Assembly: GCA_029263015.1 (NCBI GenBank)
Contig: JAJCYI010000106.1
Coordinates: forward strand, 1 to 47,640
Length of the DNA stretch: 47,640 bases
Source of the DNA: Saprospiraceae bacterium
GTDB taxonomy: Bacteria; Bacteroidota; Bacteroidia; Chitinophagales; Saprospiraceae
Direction of reading: 5' to 3'
This document shows positions 8,602-17,356 of the stretch, one piece after another. The notes under the pieces were generated by a model. That model saw only the letters and a program-made list of their open reading frames with translations, did not search any database and had not been told where the DNA came from. Each line of letters starts with the position of its first letter. The stretch's first letter is position 1. The translations under genes were made by a program, and so were the position numbers.

Positions 8602-9153
8602 ATGTCTCGGATAGGAAAAATGCCGATCACCATTCCTTCAGGAGTGGAAATCAAAATAAGCGATTCTAACACAGTAAGCGTAAAAGGGCCTAAAGGCGAA
8701 CTGATCCAACAGGTTGACCCTGATATTAAGGTTGGAATCGACGATGGTGTTCTGACGGTGACTCGCCCGACAGACCAAAAACGCCACCGTTCCCTGCATG
8801 GCCTTTATCGTTCCCTCATCAATAATATGATTATCGGGGTCTCAGAAGGATACGTTAAAGAATTGGAAGTAATTGGTGTAGGTTATCGTGCATCCAATAC
8901 TGGTCAATTGTTGCAGTTAACTTTGGGTTTTTCACACCCTGTCATGTTTGCCATACCAGATGATATAAAAATCACTGCTGGCCAAGAAAAAGGTAAGAAC
9001 CCAATTATCCGATTGGAAAGTGCCGATAAAGAGTTGATTGGACAGACTGCTGCCAAGATTCGGTCCTTCCGCAAGCCAGAACCGTATAAAGGAAAAGGTA
9101 TCCGTTATGTTGGGGAGGAAATCCGCCGCAAGACTGGAAAAACGGCAGGGTAA
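8602..9153 (+). CDS. rplF: 50S ribosomal protein L6
   Basis: L6 lies near the sarcin-ricin loop and the factor-binding site. The 183-aa product begins MSRIGKMPITIPSGVEIKI and has the C-terminal signature RSFRKPEPYKGKGIRYVGEE. It contains the usual two tandem alpha/beta domains by length. The rpsH-rplF spacer (8538-8601) holds a weak A/T stem (ATAAATGTT and TTTATTC with their complements). Confidence 0.97.
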   Translation: MSRIGKMPITIPSGVEIKISDSNTVSVKGPKGELIQQVDPDIKVGIDDGVLTVTRPTDQKRHRSLHGLYRSLINNMIIGVSEGYVKELEVIGVGYRASNTGQLLQLTLGFSHPVMFAIPDDIKITAGQEKGKNPIIRLESADKELIGQTAAKIRSFRKPEPYKGKGIRYVGEEIRRKTGKTAG

Positions 9154-9197
9154 TAGTTTTGATCATTAGATTTTTATCTATAAATGTCAATTGACAA

Positions 9198-9554
9198 ATG
9201 AAATTTAAAAAAGAAAATAGAAGGAAAAAAATCCACTACCGGATTCGCAAAAAGGTCAAGGGTACTGTCGAGCGTCCGAGGCTCAGTGTTTTCCGCAGCA
9301 ATAACGAAATATACTGCCAATTGGTGGACGACGTGGCCAGCCACACATTAGTAACAGCTACATCAACTGATAGTGGTATTGATACCAGTGGCAAAACAAA
9401 GGTCGAGCAGGCCAAGTTGGTAGGGATGGCATTGGCAGAAAAAGCCAAAGCAGCTAATATTTCAGTTGCTTTGTTTGACCGAAGTGGTTATCTCTATCAC
9501 GGAAGGGTAAAAGCATTAGCTGAAGGCGCACGTGAAGGTGGCCTTCAATTTTAA
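9198..9554 (+). CDS. rplR: 50S ribosomal protein L18
   Basis: L18 binds 5S rRNA together with L5. The 118-aa product has a basic N-terminus ([19 protein letters not shown]), the conserved [20 protein letters not shown] strand pair, and the C-terminal [20 protein letters not shown] block. Length and position before rpsE are normal. Confidence 0.97.
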   Translation: MKFKKENRRKKIHYRIRKKVKGTVERPRLSVFRSNNEIYCQLVDDVASHTLVTATSTDSGIDTSGKTKVEQAKLVGMALAEKAKAANISVALFDRSGYLYHGRVKALAEGAREGGLQF

Positions 9555-9592
9555 AATATCAAACTCAGCTTAGAGTCCATAAAAAAAAAACA

Positions 9593-10111
9593 ATGGCAAA
9601 AAGCAACGTTCAAAAGGTTAAAGTCGTAGACTCAGAAATAAAAGAAAAACTGGTTAGCCTCAACCGGGTGGCAAAAGTGACCAAAGGTGGGCGTACATTC
9701 AGTTTTGCTGCGGTTGTAGTTGTTGGCGATGGAAATGGTAGAGTAGGTCAGGGTCTTGGTAAGGCCAGGGATGTTACAGAAGCAATTACAAAAGGAATTT
9801 CTGATGCCAAAAAGAACATGGTCACGGTACCGATCATCAATGGTACTATCCCACATACGCAGAAAGGAAAATTTGGAGCAGGCAAGGTGCTTATCCGCCC
9901 AGCTTCTGATGGAACTGGAGTGATTGCTGGAGGCCCTATGCGAGCTGTACTTGAAATTGCGGGGGTTCACAATGTTCTTTCAAAATCAATGGGCTCTTCA
10001 AATCCTAACAATGTGGTAAAAGCAACTATTGATGCTTTATCCAAATTGCGAAGCCCATATGATGTTGCTCGTCATCGGGGCATTTCAACGGAAAAAGTAT
10101 TTAACGGATAA
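9593..10111 (+). CDS. rpsE: 30S ribosomal protein S5
   Basis: S5 helps form the mRNA entry tunnel and affects decoding accuracy. The 172-aa product has the double-stranded-RNA-binding-like N-terminal domain with [20 protein letters not shown], and the C-terminal domain with [20 protein letters not shown]. The length is normal. It starts after a run of ten A residues that ends at the start codon. Confidence 0.98.
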   Translation: MAKSNVQKVKVVDSEIKEKLVSLNRVAKVTKGGRTFSFAAVVVVGDGNGRVGQGLGKARDVTEAITKGISDAKKNMVTVPIINGTIPHTQKGKFGAGKVLIRPASDGTGVIAGGPMRAVLEIAGVHNVLSKSMGSSNPNNVVKATIDALSKLRSPYDVARHRGISTEKVFNG

Positions 10112-10144
10112 AATATACCCGACTCTGGGTCAACCATAAGAATA

Positions 10145-10324
10145 ATGGGCAAAGTAAAAATAACACAAGTAAGGAGCATCATTGGTCGCCCGAAGCGGCA
10201 AAAGATGACCATGAAATCTTTGGGTTTCCGCAGAATGAACCACACGGTGGAATGCGAAGCAACTCCTCAGATTATGGGAATGATTGCAAAAGTAAAACAC
10301 CTGTTAAGGGTGGAACAAGATTAA
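10145..10324 (+). CDS. rpmD: 50S ribosomal protein L30
   Basis: L30 is a small surface protein of the 50S subunit. The frame from ATG 10145 to TAA 10322-10324 encodes 59 aa beginning MGKVKITQVRSIIGRPKRQK and containing LGFRRMNHTVECEATPQIMG, the usual L30 core. The length matches the short bacterial form. The place between rpsE and rplO is canonical. The rplO spacer downstream contains a heptad-repeat hairpin. Confidence 0.95.
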   Translation: MGKVKITQVRSIIGRPKRQKMTMKSLGFRRMNHTVECEATPQIMGMIAKVKHLLRVEQD

Positions 10325-10326
10325 AA

Positions 10327-10378
10327 CCGAGCAGTTAGCTGTTTGCCATTTGCTTTAGCCAATAGCCAACCGCCAATA
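10327..10378. repeat. Heptad-repeat hairpin, rpmD-rplO spacer
   Basis: The right arm AGCCAAT-AGCCAAC-CGCCAAT is a clear degenerate heptad array. The left arm CAGTTAG-CTGTTTG-CCATTTG runs with the same period and partial complementarity. It fills most of the 66-nt spacer. Confidence 0.65.
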
Positions 10379-10390
10379 GTAAAATAAGAG

Positions 10391-10843
10391 ATGGAACTTC
10401 ATAATCTTAAACCTGCACAAGGAGCTACTCACAAGAGAAAACGAATTGCCAGAGGGCAAGGGTCTGGATATGGTGGTACAGCTGGACGTGGCCATAAAGG
10501 TGCAAAATCACGATCAGGGCACAAAATTAAAGCAGGGTTTGAAGGTGGTCAAACACCATTGCAACGACGCTTGCCAAAGCGTGGCTTCAAAAGCCCAAAC
10601 AGGGTTGAATATGTAGCCCTGAACCTTGACCGAATTCAGGAGATAGTTGACAAATATAGTATGACTGAAATCAATCCTGAATCACTGCATTCAAAAGGGA
10701 TTGTTGGGAAAAGAGATTTAATAAAGATTTTGGGTAGAGGTGAACTTAGTGCTTCTGTGCAAGTTACATCTCATGCCGCTTCATCTACTGCTAAACAAGC
10801 TATTGAGGAAAAAGGCGGGAGTGTTAACATACTTGGAGCTTAA
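10391..10843 (+). CDS. rplO: 50S ribosomal protein L15
   Basis: L15 is a late-assembly 50S protein with a long basic N-terminal arm. The 150-aa product shows the glycine/arginine-rich arm RGQGSGYGGTAGRGHKGAKS and FEGGQTPLQRRLPKRGFKSP. The globular C-terminal half ends VTSHAASSTAKQAIEEKGGS. The length is normal. A small CCGG-GGTTT-CCGG stem with six T residues lies at 10854-10872, just after the stop, and could act as a partial terminator before secY. Confidence 0.97.
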   Translation: MELHNLKPAQGATHKRKRIARGQGSGYGGTAGRGHKGAKSRSGHKIKAGFEGGQTPLQRRLPKRGFKSPNRVEYVALNLDRIQEIVDKYSMTEINPESLHSKGIVGKRDLIKILGRGELSASVQVTSHAASSTAKQAIEEKGGSVNILGA

Positions 10844-10979
10844 GGGTCAGTGGCCGGGGTTTCCGGTTTTTTAATTAGCTACTACACACACGTATCATTC
10901 ACTGAATTTGAGCATCAGACATCATCGTTTGGGACAGCAGAATCTTCGCTGGCAAACGTAATAGCTTTAAGAATTTCCG

Positions 10980-12347
10980 ATGAAAAAATTTATTACGACT
11001 CTCCAGAATATCTGGAAAATCAAAGAACTGAGAGAAAGGATAGGGTGGACTCTTTTAATGTTGTTCATTTTCAGGCTTGGTTCTTTTGTCGTTTTGCCAG
11101 GTGTTATTCCGGCCTCTTTGAGCAAAGCAGGTGCCGGTGGATCCGCTAACGATTTGCTTGGATTGGTGAACCTTTTCACTGGAGGGGCATTCCAAAACGC
11201 TTCTATCATGGCGTTGGGTATCATGCCTTACATCACTGCATCTATCATTGTGCAGTTGTTGGGTTTTGCCATGCCATATTTCCAAAGGTTACAGCAGAAG
11301 GAAGGAGAAAGCGGCCGCAAAAAACTTCAACAAATTACTCGATTATTGACTGTTGCTATTACCCTCGTACAGGGTGGTGGTTATTTGACGTATATCAACT
11401 CAATCCCAGGTGCTATTGATCCAGCAATGCCAACAGGTATTTTCTGGTTGGCCAGTACCATTATCCTTTCCGCAGGTACTGTGTTTGCCATGTGGTTGGG
11501 TGAAAAAATTACCGATAAAGGTATCGGAAACGGAGCCTCTTTATTGATTACGATAGGAATCATTGCTGCCTTGCCTCAAGCCTTGGCTGGTGAGATTGCC
11601 TTGCAAATCAGTACCAACGGGTTCTTTATGCTGATTCTTGAACTTGCTTTGTTCTTCTTGATAATCATGGCAACTGTTCTTGTCGTTCAAGGTGTGAGGA
11701 AAGTGCCGATCCAATTTGCCAAGCACATGGTGCAGCGGGGATCGAGCCAAATGCCTTCAACTGGCGGCAGAGATCACATTCCGATCAAAGTAAATGCTGC
11801 TGGTGTAATGCCGATCATATTTGCTCAGGCACTGATGTTTGTTCCTGCCACAGTAGCACAATTTGCTGGCTCGGGCGGTGCTGCCCCTACTGGTATTATG
11901 CGTCAATTGATTGATCCCTTCTCAGCTATTTCATCAGTGATTGTATTCTTACTGGTTGTTGGTTTCACTTATGTTTATACGGCGCTCATCGTTAACCCAA
12001 CTCAATATGCTGAATATTTGAAAAGGCAGAATGCATTTATCCCAGGTATCAAACCTGGAAAAGCAACTGCTGATTTTATCGATACCATTACGACTCGTGT
12101 TACGCTTCCTGGTTCGATCTTCCTTGGGCTCATCGCCATTTTACCAGCTTTCGCCAGAGGATTTGGTGTAAACCCTGCCTTTGCAATTTTCTTTGGTGGG
12201 ACTTCCTTGCTGATCGGTGTAGCTGTGGTATTGGATACTTTACAACAGATCGAAAGCCACCTGTTGATGCGCCGTTACGATGGGCTTGTCAAATCAGGTA
12301 AACTTCAAGGACGTTCTCGGATGCAGAGCATTGGTTCTAATATGTAA
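10980..12347 (+). CDS. secY: Preprotein translocase subunit SecY
   Basis: SecY is the channel of the Sec translocon and moves proteins across and into the inner membrane with SecE and SecA. The 455-aa product has the expected ten membrane segments, beginning around RIGWTLLMLFIFRLGSFVVL. It contains the N-terminal family region GIMPYITASIIVQLLGFAMP and the C-terminal tail HLLMRRYDGLVKSGKLQGR. No adk gene follows, unlike in many bacteria; the next gene is map. An intrinsic terminator lies 49 nt after the stop codon. Confidence 0.98.
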   Translation: MKKFITTLQNIWKIKELRERIGWTLLMLFIFRLGSFVVLPGVIPASLSKAGAGGSANDLLGLVNLFTGGAFQNASIMALGIMPYITASIIVQLLGFAMPYFQRLQQKEGESGRKKLQQITRLLTVAITLVQGGGYLTYINSIPGAIDPAMPTGIFWLASTIILSAGTVFAMWLGEKITDKGIGNGASLLITIGIIAALPQALAGEIALQISTNGFFMLILELALFFLIIMATVLVVQGVRKVPIQFAKHMVQRGSSQMPSTGGRDHIPIKVNAAGVMPIIFAQALMFVPATVAQFAGSGGAAPTGIMRQLIDPFSAISSVIVFLLVVGFTYVYTALIVNPTQYAEYLKRQNAFIPGIKPGKATADFIDTITTRVTLPGSIFLGLIAILPAFARGFGVNPAFAIFFGGTSLLIGVAVVLDTLQQIESHLLMRRYDGLVKSGKLQGRSRMQSIGSNM

Positions 12348-12395
12348 ACTGTTGGATGGAATTTCTTTGGAGTTATATACAGTAGAAAACATAAG

Positions 12396-12460
12396 TCGTG
12401 CTATGGGGTAGGCCAGTTTTCAAAAATGAATTGGTTTTTCTCCGCAGCACGATTTTTTTT
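12396..12460 (+). terminator. Intrinsic terminator after secY
   Basis: TCGTGCT (12396-12402) pairs with AGCACGA (12446-12452), enclosing a smaller CCAGTT/AATTGG stem, and is followed by eight T residues (12453-12460). It separates the spc segment from map-infA, so the downstream genes would need readthrough or their own promoter. Confidence 0.65.
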
Positions 12461-12514
12461 TGAATAGGATTAATACCAAAAGAAGCAAGTAATCATAATC
12501 AAATTTATTGACCA

Positions 12515-13378
12515 GTGAGAGGTTTAATTGCACGGCCCAAGTCTAACAACATCATTTACAAAACAGATGAGGAGATTGAATATCTCCGGGAAGCATGTCT
12601 GCTGGTTTGTAAGGTTTTGACGTATGTCGGCGCAAATATTCGCCCAGGCATGACTGGGACGCAGTTAGATCTTGAAGCGGAACAAATCATCCGGGACCAT
12701 GGAGCAGAACCTGCATTTAAAGGGTATCGTGGCTTTCCATCTACCCTTTGTATTTCGGTCAATGAAGTGATCGTGCATGGCATTCCTGCTGAGCAAGAGT
12801 TCAAGGATGGGGATATTGTTTCAGTGGATTGTGGGACCTTGATGAAAAGTGGGTTTCATGGCGATGCAGCTTATACTTTCCCAATTGGCGAGGTAGATGA
12901 AAAAGTGATGCAGCTTTGCAGTGTTACAAAAGCATCGTTATACAGAGGGATAGAACAGGCAGTATCGGGCCATCGGTTGGGAGATATCAGCTATGCTATC
13001 CAGCATTATACTGAAAGGGAAAATGGCTATTCAGTAGTGAGGGAATTGGTTGGTCACGGTGTTGGCAAATCATTGCACGAAGACCCAGAAGTAGCCAATT
13101 ATGGGAGAAGGGGCAATGGTTTGAAACTGCAGGATGGACTCGTGATCGCCATTGAACCGATGATAAACCTGGGGAGGAAAGATGTGCAGCAGGCCAAAGA
13201 TGGTTGGACAATATTTGCACAAGACCTTTTGCCTTCCGCTCATTACGAGCATACCATAGCCGTGAGGAAAGGCAAGGCCGATATTCTGTCAAACCATCTC
13301 CCAGTGGAAAAGGCGATCGCTAATAATCCAAATGTAATGGAAGTCATATCCGCTGATGAGCAAGTGGAAGTGTCGTAA
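12515..13378 (+). CDS. map: Type I methionine aminopeptidase
   Basis: The enzyme removes the initiator methionine from nascent proteins. The 287-aa product has the pita-bread fold ligands in order: Asp in VSVDCGT, Asp in GFHGDAAYTF, His in GHGVGKSLHEDPEV, Glu in AIEPMINLG and Glu in YEHTIAV. It starts at GTG 12515; an in-frame TGA at 12509-12511 excludes a longer form. The first 12 residues precede the usual MAP N-terminus (IIYKTDEEIE). A C-terminal extension of about 30 residues is present. It sits between secY and infA as in many bacteria. Confidence 0.95.
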   Translation: MRGLIARPKSNNIIYKTDEEIEYLREACLLVCKVLTYVGANIRPGMTGTQLDLEAEQIIRDHGAEPAFKGYRGFPSTLCISVNEVIVHGIPAEQEFKDGDIVSVDCGTLMKSGFHGDAAYTFPIGEVDEKVMQLCSVTKASLYRGIEQAVSGHRLGDISYAIQHYTERENGYSVVRELVGHGVGKSLHEDPEVANYGRRGNGLKLQDGLVIAIEPMINLGRKDVQQAKDGWTIFAQDLLPSAHYEHTIAVRKGKADILSNHLPVEKAIANNPNVMEVISADEQVEVS

Positions 13379-13508
13379 ATCTGGAGTAAATCCTTTGTTT
13401 TTGAACATCCAGAAAGTTTTTAAAAAGTTTAAGTCCGATTGAATCGGAGCTAAAAGAGTCAAGCCAAAATTGAACAAATATTTGTTCCTTATTCCTGTAT
13501 GATTTTTG

Positions 13509-13516
13509 TATCTTTG
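13509..13516 (+). promoter_or_regulatory. TAnnTTTG promoter box before infA
   Basis: TATCTTTG at 13509-13516 followed by CGCTCCG matches the -7 consensus exactly. A TTTG at 13481-13484 lies 24 bp upstream, longer than the usual 19-21. Initiation would occur about 13 nt before the infA start codon. It would drive infA-rpmJ-rpsM-rpsK-rpsD independently of the terminator behind secY. Confidence 0.6.
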
Positions 13517-13535
13517 CGCTCCGAAAATTTTAAGC

Positions 13536-13754
13536 ATGGCCAAAAAGAATTTAATCAAGCAAGATGGTATCATTTCAGAATCACTTTCGAACGCTATGTT
13601 CAGGGTGAAACTTGAAAATGACCACACGATTGTGGCAACGATATCAGGTAAAATGCGGATGCATTACATCCGAATTCTCCCTGGTGACAAAGTATCCGTT
13701 GAAATGTCACCCTATGACCTAACAAGGGGTAGGATTACCTACAGGTATAAATAA
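13536..13754 (+). CDS. infA: Translation initiation factor IF-1
   Basis: IF-1 binds the A site of the 30S subunit during initiation. The start is set at ATG 13536 ([20 protein letters not shown]), which gives 72 aa, the standard length; the longer frame from 13506 would extend into the promoter. The OB-fold signature [20 protein letters not shown] and the C-terminal [15 protein letters not shown] are typical. rpmJ follows after 24 nt. Confidence 0.97.
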   Translation: MAKKNLIKQDGIISESLSNAMFRVKLENDHTIVATISGKMRMHYIRILPGDKVSVEMSPYDLTRGRITYRYK

Positions 13755-13778
13755 TTTTTAACTAATAATATAAGCAAC

Positions 13779-13895
13779 ATGAAAGTCAGAGCCTCGGTCA
13801 AAAAGCGTTCAGTAGACTGCAAGATTGTGAGGAGAAAAGGAAGGGTGTATGTCATCAACAAGAAAAACCCAAGATTCAAACAACGTCAAGGATAA
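13779..13895 (+). CDS. rpmJ: 50S ribosomal protein L36, zinc-free form
   Basis: L36 stabilises 23S rRNA near the factor-binding region. The frame encodes 38 aa beginning [20 protein letters not shown] and ending [12 protein letters not shown]. The zinc-ribbon form carries CxxC...C....H. Here only Cys14 remains; the other ligand positions are Ser, Asn and Phe-type residues, so zinc binding is lost. Such C- forms are known from Bacteroidota. It lies in the canonical infA-rpmJ-rpsM order. Confidence 0.95.
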   Translation: MKVRASVKKRSVDCKIVRRKGRVYVINKKNPRFKQRQG

Positions 13896-13968
13896 AACTT
13901 TGCAGGGCTTTAGTTTGAACAGCAAGTTCGATCAAAAGCCATTCAGAAGTTGCTGAAACAGTATATTT

Positions 13969-14346
13969 ATGGCACGAATTGCAGGTATAGATTTACCAAG
14001 AAATAAAAGAGGCGTCATTGGCTTGACGTATATTTTTGGCATTGGCTCCACCAGGTCGTCTCAAATCCTCGCCAAAGCTGGGATTGATGAAAATGTCAAA
14101 GTGACCGATTGGTCGGACGACCATATCCGCACCATATCGCAGATTATCCAGGATGATTATAAAGTAGAAGGTGAATTGAGGTCGGATGTTCAAATGAGTA
14201 TCAAACGCCTCATGGACATTGCCTGCTACCGTGGTCTGCGTCACCGTAAGGGATTGCCGCTCAGGGGACAACGTACCCGAACCAATGCCCGGACACGGAA
14301 GGGTCGCAAGAAGACAGTTGCTAACAAGAAAATGGTTACTAAGTAA
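13969..14346 (+). CDS. rpsM: 30S ribosomal protein S13
   Basis: S13 contacts the P-site tRNA and bridges to L5. The 125-aa product begins [20 protein letters not shown] and carries the C-terminal basic tail [20 protein letters not shown], both diagnostic. The length is normal. A heptad-repeat hairpin fills the spacer to rpsK. Confidence 0.97.
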   Translation: MARIAGIDLPRNKRGVIGLTYIFGIGSTRSSQILAKAGIDENVKVTDWSDDHIRTISQIIQDDYKVEGELRSDVQMSIKRLMDIACYRGLRHRKGLPLRGQRTRTNARTRKGRKKTVANKKMVTK

Positions 14347-14350
14347 TAAA

Positions 14351-14415
14351 GATGCTATTGGTTATTTATTATTAGTTGTTGGTGATAAACCAATGGCCAA
14401 TTACTAAAACCACCA
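14351..14415. repeat. Heptad-repeat hairpin, rpsM-rpsK spacer
   Basis: The left arm TATTGGT-TATTTAT-TATTAGT-TGTTGGT is a four-unit degenerate heptad array. The right arm AACCAAT-GGCCAAT-TACTAAA is the complementary set. The arms meet around TGATAA. Confidence 0.7.
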
Positions 14416-14430
14416 GCAAACAAAGTTCAA

Positions 14431-14823
14431 ATGGCAAAAATTAGATCAAAAGTTAGGGCCAAACGTAAAGTAAAAGTAGATCCAGAAGGCTTTGCTTACA
14501 TCCAGGCCTCATTCAACAATATAATCGTAACCTTGACCAATAGGAAAGGGGATGTGATTAGTTGGGGGACAGCTGGTAAGGCAGGCTTCAGGGGGTCGAA
14601 GAAAAACACACCTTATGCTGCCCAAGTGGCTGCTACTGACGCTGCAAAAACAGCTTATGATGCAGGGTTGCGTACAGTGATTGTATATGTGAAAGGCCCT
14701 GGTTCCGGTAGGGAAGCAGCTATCCGTTCGATTGACCAAGCAGGTGTCAAGGTTTCAAAAATACAAGATGTGACTCCGATTCCGCACAATGGTTGTCGTC
14801 CTCCTAAGCGCAGAAGGGTATAA
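14431..14823 (+). CDS. rpsK: 30S ribosomal protein S11
   Basis: S11 lies in the 30S platform near the mRNA exit. The 130-aa product contains [40 protein letters not shown] and the invariant C-terminal block [18 protein letters not shown]. The length is normal. rpsD follows after 36 nt. Confidence 0.98.
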   Translation: MAKIRSKVRAKRKVKVDPEGFAYIQASFNNIIVTLTNRKGDVISWGTAGKAGFRGSKKNTPYAAQVAATDAAKTAYDAGLRTVIVYVKGPGSGREAAIRSIDQAGVKVSKIQDVTPIPHNGCRPPKRRRV

Positions 14824-14859
14824 TTTATTCATTGGCATCGAAAATAGTAATTTCTAATA

Positions 14860-15471
14860 ATGGCAAGATATAACGGACCTAAGCAAAAGAAAGCCAGGGC
14901 ATTTGGAGAACCGATTTACGGTTTTAGTAAAGCGTTTGAGAAGAAAAAATACCGCCCGGGCCAACATGGTAACTCCCGCCGCCGCCGTCAGACTTCTGAC
15001 TATGCGTTGCAATTGATGGAGAAGCAAAAAGCAAAATACACATATGGTGTCTTGGAACGTCAGTTCCGCAACCTCTTTGAGAAAGCCAGTGGCAAGCACG
15101 GAGTTACAGGTGTCAACTTGCTCCAGTTTTTGGAAGCTCGTTTGGACAATACTGTTTTCCGAATGGGAATTTCCCCGACAAGAAGAGCTGCCCGTCAATT
15201 AGTGAACCATCGTCACATAGTGGTGAACGGCGTGTTAACCAACATTCCTTCTGTTCAATTACGCCCTGGTGACGTTGTGGAAGTACGTGGACAATCAAGG
15301 GATCTCAATATTGTTGTTGAACAAATAGGCAAAAAGACTGACGTCAAGAAATTCGGTTGGTTGGAATTCAACCCAGATAAAATGAGAGGTGTATTCCTTT
15401 CACTTCCTGAAAGGGAACAAATACCAGAAAAGATCAATGAGCAATTGATCGTCGAACTTTACTCTAAGTAA
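14860..15471 (+). CDS. rpsD: 30S ribosomal protein S4, zinc-free form
   Basis: S4 nucleates 30S assembly and, in E. coli, represses the alpha operon. The 203-aa product has the N-terminal [20 protein letters not shown] and the S4 RNA-binding domain [20 protein letters not shown]...[20 protein letters not shown]. The N-terminal domain has no cysteines, so the zinc site of the C+ form is absent. A terminator-like hairpin starts 9 nt after the stop codon, before rpoA. Confidence 0.97.
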   Translation: MARYNGPKQKKARAFGEPIYGFSKAFEKKKYRPGQHGNSRRRRQTSDYALQLMEKQKAKYTYGVLERQFRNLFEKASGKHGVTGVNLLQFLEARLDNTVFRMGISPTRRAARQLVNHRHIVVNGVLTNIPSVQLRPGDVVEVRGQSRDLNIVVEQIGKKTDVKKFGWLEFNPDKMRGVFLSLPEREQIPEKINEQLIVELYSK

Positions 15472-15480
15472 TGATGATGG

Positions 15481-15515
15481 AAGGATTGGCAGGCTTAAAA
15501 CCTGCCCATCCTTTT
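15481..15515 (+). terminator. Terminator or attenuator between rpsD and rpoA
   Basis: AAGGAT-T-GGCAGG (15481-15493) pairs with CCTGCC-C-ATCCTT (15501-15513) with one internal mismatch and the loop CTTAAAA. Only four T residues (15512-15515) end the structure, so termination may be partial. The remaining spacer to 15629 is A/T-rich. A box TACTTTTC at about 15584-15591 is one base off the TAnnTTTG consensus, but no -33 match was found. Confidence 0.5.
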
Positions 15516-15629
15516 GCCATTTCGGGACAAGCTGATTTTCCCATATGAAAAAGGGCTTGGCTTTCAAGTGTAGAAAATTTTATTGGAGATCTACTTTTCC
15601 TTCATCCTATCTAAAGTTTTCATTATAAT

Positions 15630-16628
15630 ATGAGCATTCTAAATTTCCAGAAACCTGACAAAATCATCATGCAGAAGGCAAATGATTTTGAAGGTACTTT
15701 TGATTTCATGCCATTGGAACCAGGTTTTGGTCAAACAATCGGCAATTCACTCAGAAGGATTTTGCTTTCTTCTTTGGATGGTTTTGCGATTTCTGCTGTC
15801 CGTATTGCTGGTGTGGATCATGAATTTGCAACCATTAAAGGCGTTGTTCAGGATGTCTTGGACATTGTACTGAACCTCAAGCAGGTACGCATCAAGCAAC
15901 TGATCCAAGGAGAAGATATTAATAGCGAAAAAGTATATTTGACCATCAGTGGTAAAGAGGAATTTCGGGCTGGTGATATTGAAGAGCATACCAATGTTTT
16001 CAAAGTAATGAACCCAGAATTGGTGATTTGCAGCATGGAACCATTTGTCAACCTCGAAATGGAACTGACCATTACCAATGGACGGGGATATGTCCCTGCT
16101 GGTGAAAACCTCCCAAAAGATGCCCCAATTGGTGTAATTCCACTTGATGCCATTTATACACCAATAAAAAATGTTGCTTACAAGGTGCAAAATACCCGTG
16201 TGGGTCAGCGTACTGATTATGAGCAACTGACGATTGATGTAAAAACAGATGGTACCATACATCCAGAAGATGCCATCAAAGAAGCATCAAGGATCATGAT
16301 CCACCACCTGATGCTCATTACCGATGAGTATATCAGCATGCCTGATGAAAGTAGCCGTCGCGATGATGTGGTAGATGAACATGTACTGCACATGCGCAAA
16401 TTGCTAAAAACTTCATTGGAAGACCTTGACCTTTCTGTACGTGCATACAATTGCCTCAAGGCAGCTAAGATCAATTCTCTTTCTGAATTGGTGAAATACG
16501 ATACCCACGAACTATTGAAATTTCGGAATTTCGGTAAAAAATCGTTGGTAGAGATTGAAGAACTCTTGCAAGAAAAGGGCTTGACTTTCGGAATGGACTT
16601 ATCGAAATATAAGCTTGACGAAGAATAA
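15630..16628 (+). CDS. rpoA: DNA-directed RNA polymerase subunit alpha
   Basis: Alpha dimerises to seed RNA polymerase assembly, and its C-terminal domain contacts upstream DNA and activators. The 332-aa product has the N-terminal domain with PLEPGFGQTIGNSLRRILLS and the helix-hairpin-helix C-terminal domain (about residues 250-325) with RAYNCLKAAKINSLSELVKY and FRNFGKKSLVEIEELLQEKG. Length and order (rpsD-rpoA-rplQ) are standard. Confidence 0.98.
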   Translation: MSILNFQKPDKIIMQKANDFEGTFDFMPLEPGFGQTIGNSLRRILLSSLDGFAISAVRIAGVDHEFATIKGVVQDVLDIVLNLKQVRIKQLIQGEDINSEKVYLTISGKEEFRAGDIEEHTNVFKVMNPELVICSMEPFVNLEMELTITNGRGYVPAGENLPKDAPIGVIPLDAIYTPIKNVAYKVQNTRVGQRTDYEQLTIDVKTDGTIHPEDAIKEASRIMIHHLMLITDEYISMPDESSRRDDVVDEHVLHMRKLLKTSLEDLDLSVRAYNCLKAAKINSLSELVKYDTHELLKFRNFGKKSLVEIEELLQEKGLTFGMDLSKYKLDEE

Positions 16629-16631
16629 TAT

Positions 16632-16662
16632 TTACTGATAGATTATTTTAAAGTATCAGTAA
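16632..16662 (+). promoter_or_regulatory. Stem-loop in rpoA-rplQ spacer
   Basis: TTACTGATA (16632-16640) and TATCAGTAA (16654-16662) form a perfect 9-bp A/T-rich stem with a 13-nt loop. There is no T tract, so it is not a classical terminator. It may protect or process the mRNA between rpoA and rplQ. Confidence 0.4.
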
Positions 16663-16743
16663 TCATCGCATAATACAATTACCTGTTGAGGTCAATTTAT
16701 TGAAATCCAGGTGTTGTGAAGATAACCTAAATTTTAACTTAAA

Positions 16744-17244
16744 ATGAGGCACGGTAAAAAATTCAACCACCTTGGTAGGAAGGCAGGGCACCGCAAGGCT
16801 TTGTTAAAAAATCTATCTATTTCGCTGTTCGAGCACAAGCGGATTCAAACTACGTTGCCTAAAGCGAAAGCTTTGCGCCGTCATGTGGAGCCTATTATTA
16901 CTAAGGCAAAGACTAATTCTACACACAGTCGCCGTGTGGTTTTTAGCTATTTGCAAAACAAAGAAGCAGTGAAAGAATTGTTTGGCCCAATTGCTTCGAC
17001 AATAGGAGATCGCCCAGGTGGATATGTCCGTGTCATTCGTACAGGATTTAGAAAAGGAGATGGTGCCGAGATGGCATTGATTGAACTGGTTGATTTTAAC
17101 CCAGATTACACAGGTAAGAAGACTGGTGAGGAATCAACTGGAGGTGTCAAGAAACGTCGTCGCCGTAGAGGTGGAAAGGGTGGAGGATCTGCCGAAACTA
17201 GCGCTGTTGCAGCTACGGTAACAGCAAACGAGGAAGAAGAATAA
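16744..17244 (+). CDS. rplQ: 50S ribosomal protein L17 with charged tail
   Basis: L17 surrounds the tunnel exit on the 50S surface. The 166-aa product starts [20 protein letters not shown] and matches L17 to about residue 118 ([15 protein letters not shown]). It then has a tail of about 45 residues with an arginine/glycine-rich stretch ([13 protein letters not shown]) and an Ala/Glu-rich end. Similar extensions are common in Bacteroidota L17. It is the last gene of the superoperon, 24 nt ahead of a strong terminator. Confidence 0.97.
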   Translation: MRHGKKFNHLGRKAGHRKALLKNLSISLFEHKRIQTTLPKAKALRRHVEPIITKAKTNSTHSRRVVFSYLQNKEAVKELFGPIASTIGDRPGGYVRVIRTGFRKGDGAEMALIELVDFNPDYTGKKTGEESTGGVKKRRRRRGGKGGGSAETSAVAATVTANEEEE

Positions 17245-17268
17245 GTTTTCAAGATATAAGATGAAGAT

Positions 17269-17309
17269 AACGGGCCGTGCAATTCGATTTGCACGGCCCG
17301 TTTTTTTTT
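17269..17309 (+). terminator. Strong terminator at the end of the superoperon
   Basis: A perfect 14-bp stem, AACGGGCCGTGCAA (17269-17282) with TTGCACGGCCCGTT (17289-17302), has a 6-nt loop TTCGAT and runs into a T tract to 17309. It ends transcription after rplQ and may also serve the convergent transglycosylase gene. Confidence 0.9.
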
Positions 17310-17356
17310 GATTGCGGGTAATACCCCAAATTAAATTTCTAATTTCTAATTTCTTG

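Noticed and set aside
10850-11149. Plus-strand 99-aa ORF between rplO and secY
   Set aside because: It overlaps the first 170 bp of secY in another frame and has no recognisable features.
13506-13535. Longer infA start
   Set aside because: It would place the -7 promoter box inside the coding region; the standard IF-1 N-terminus starts at 13536.
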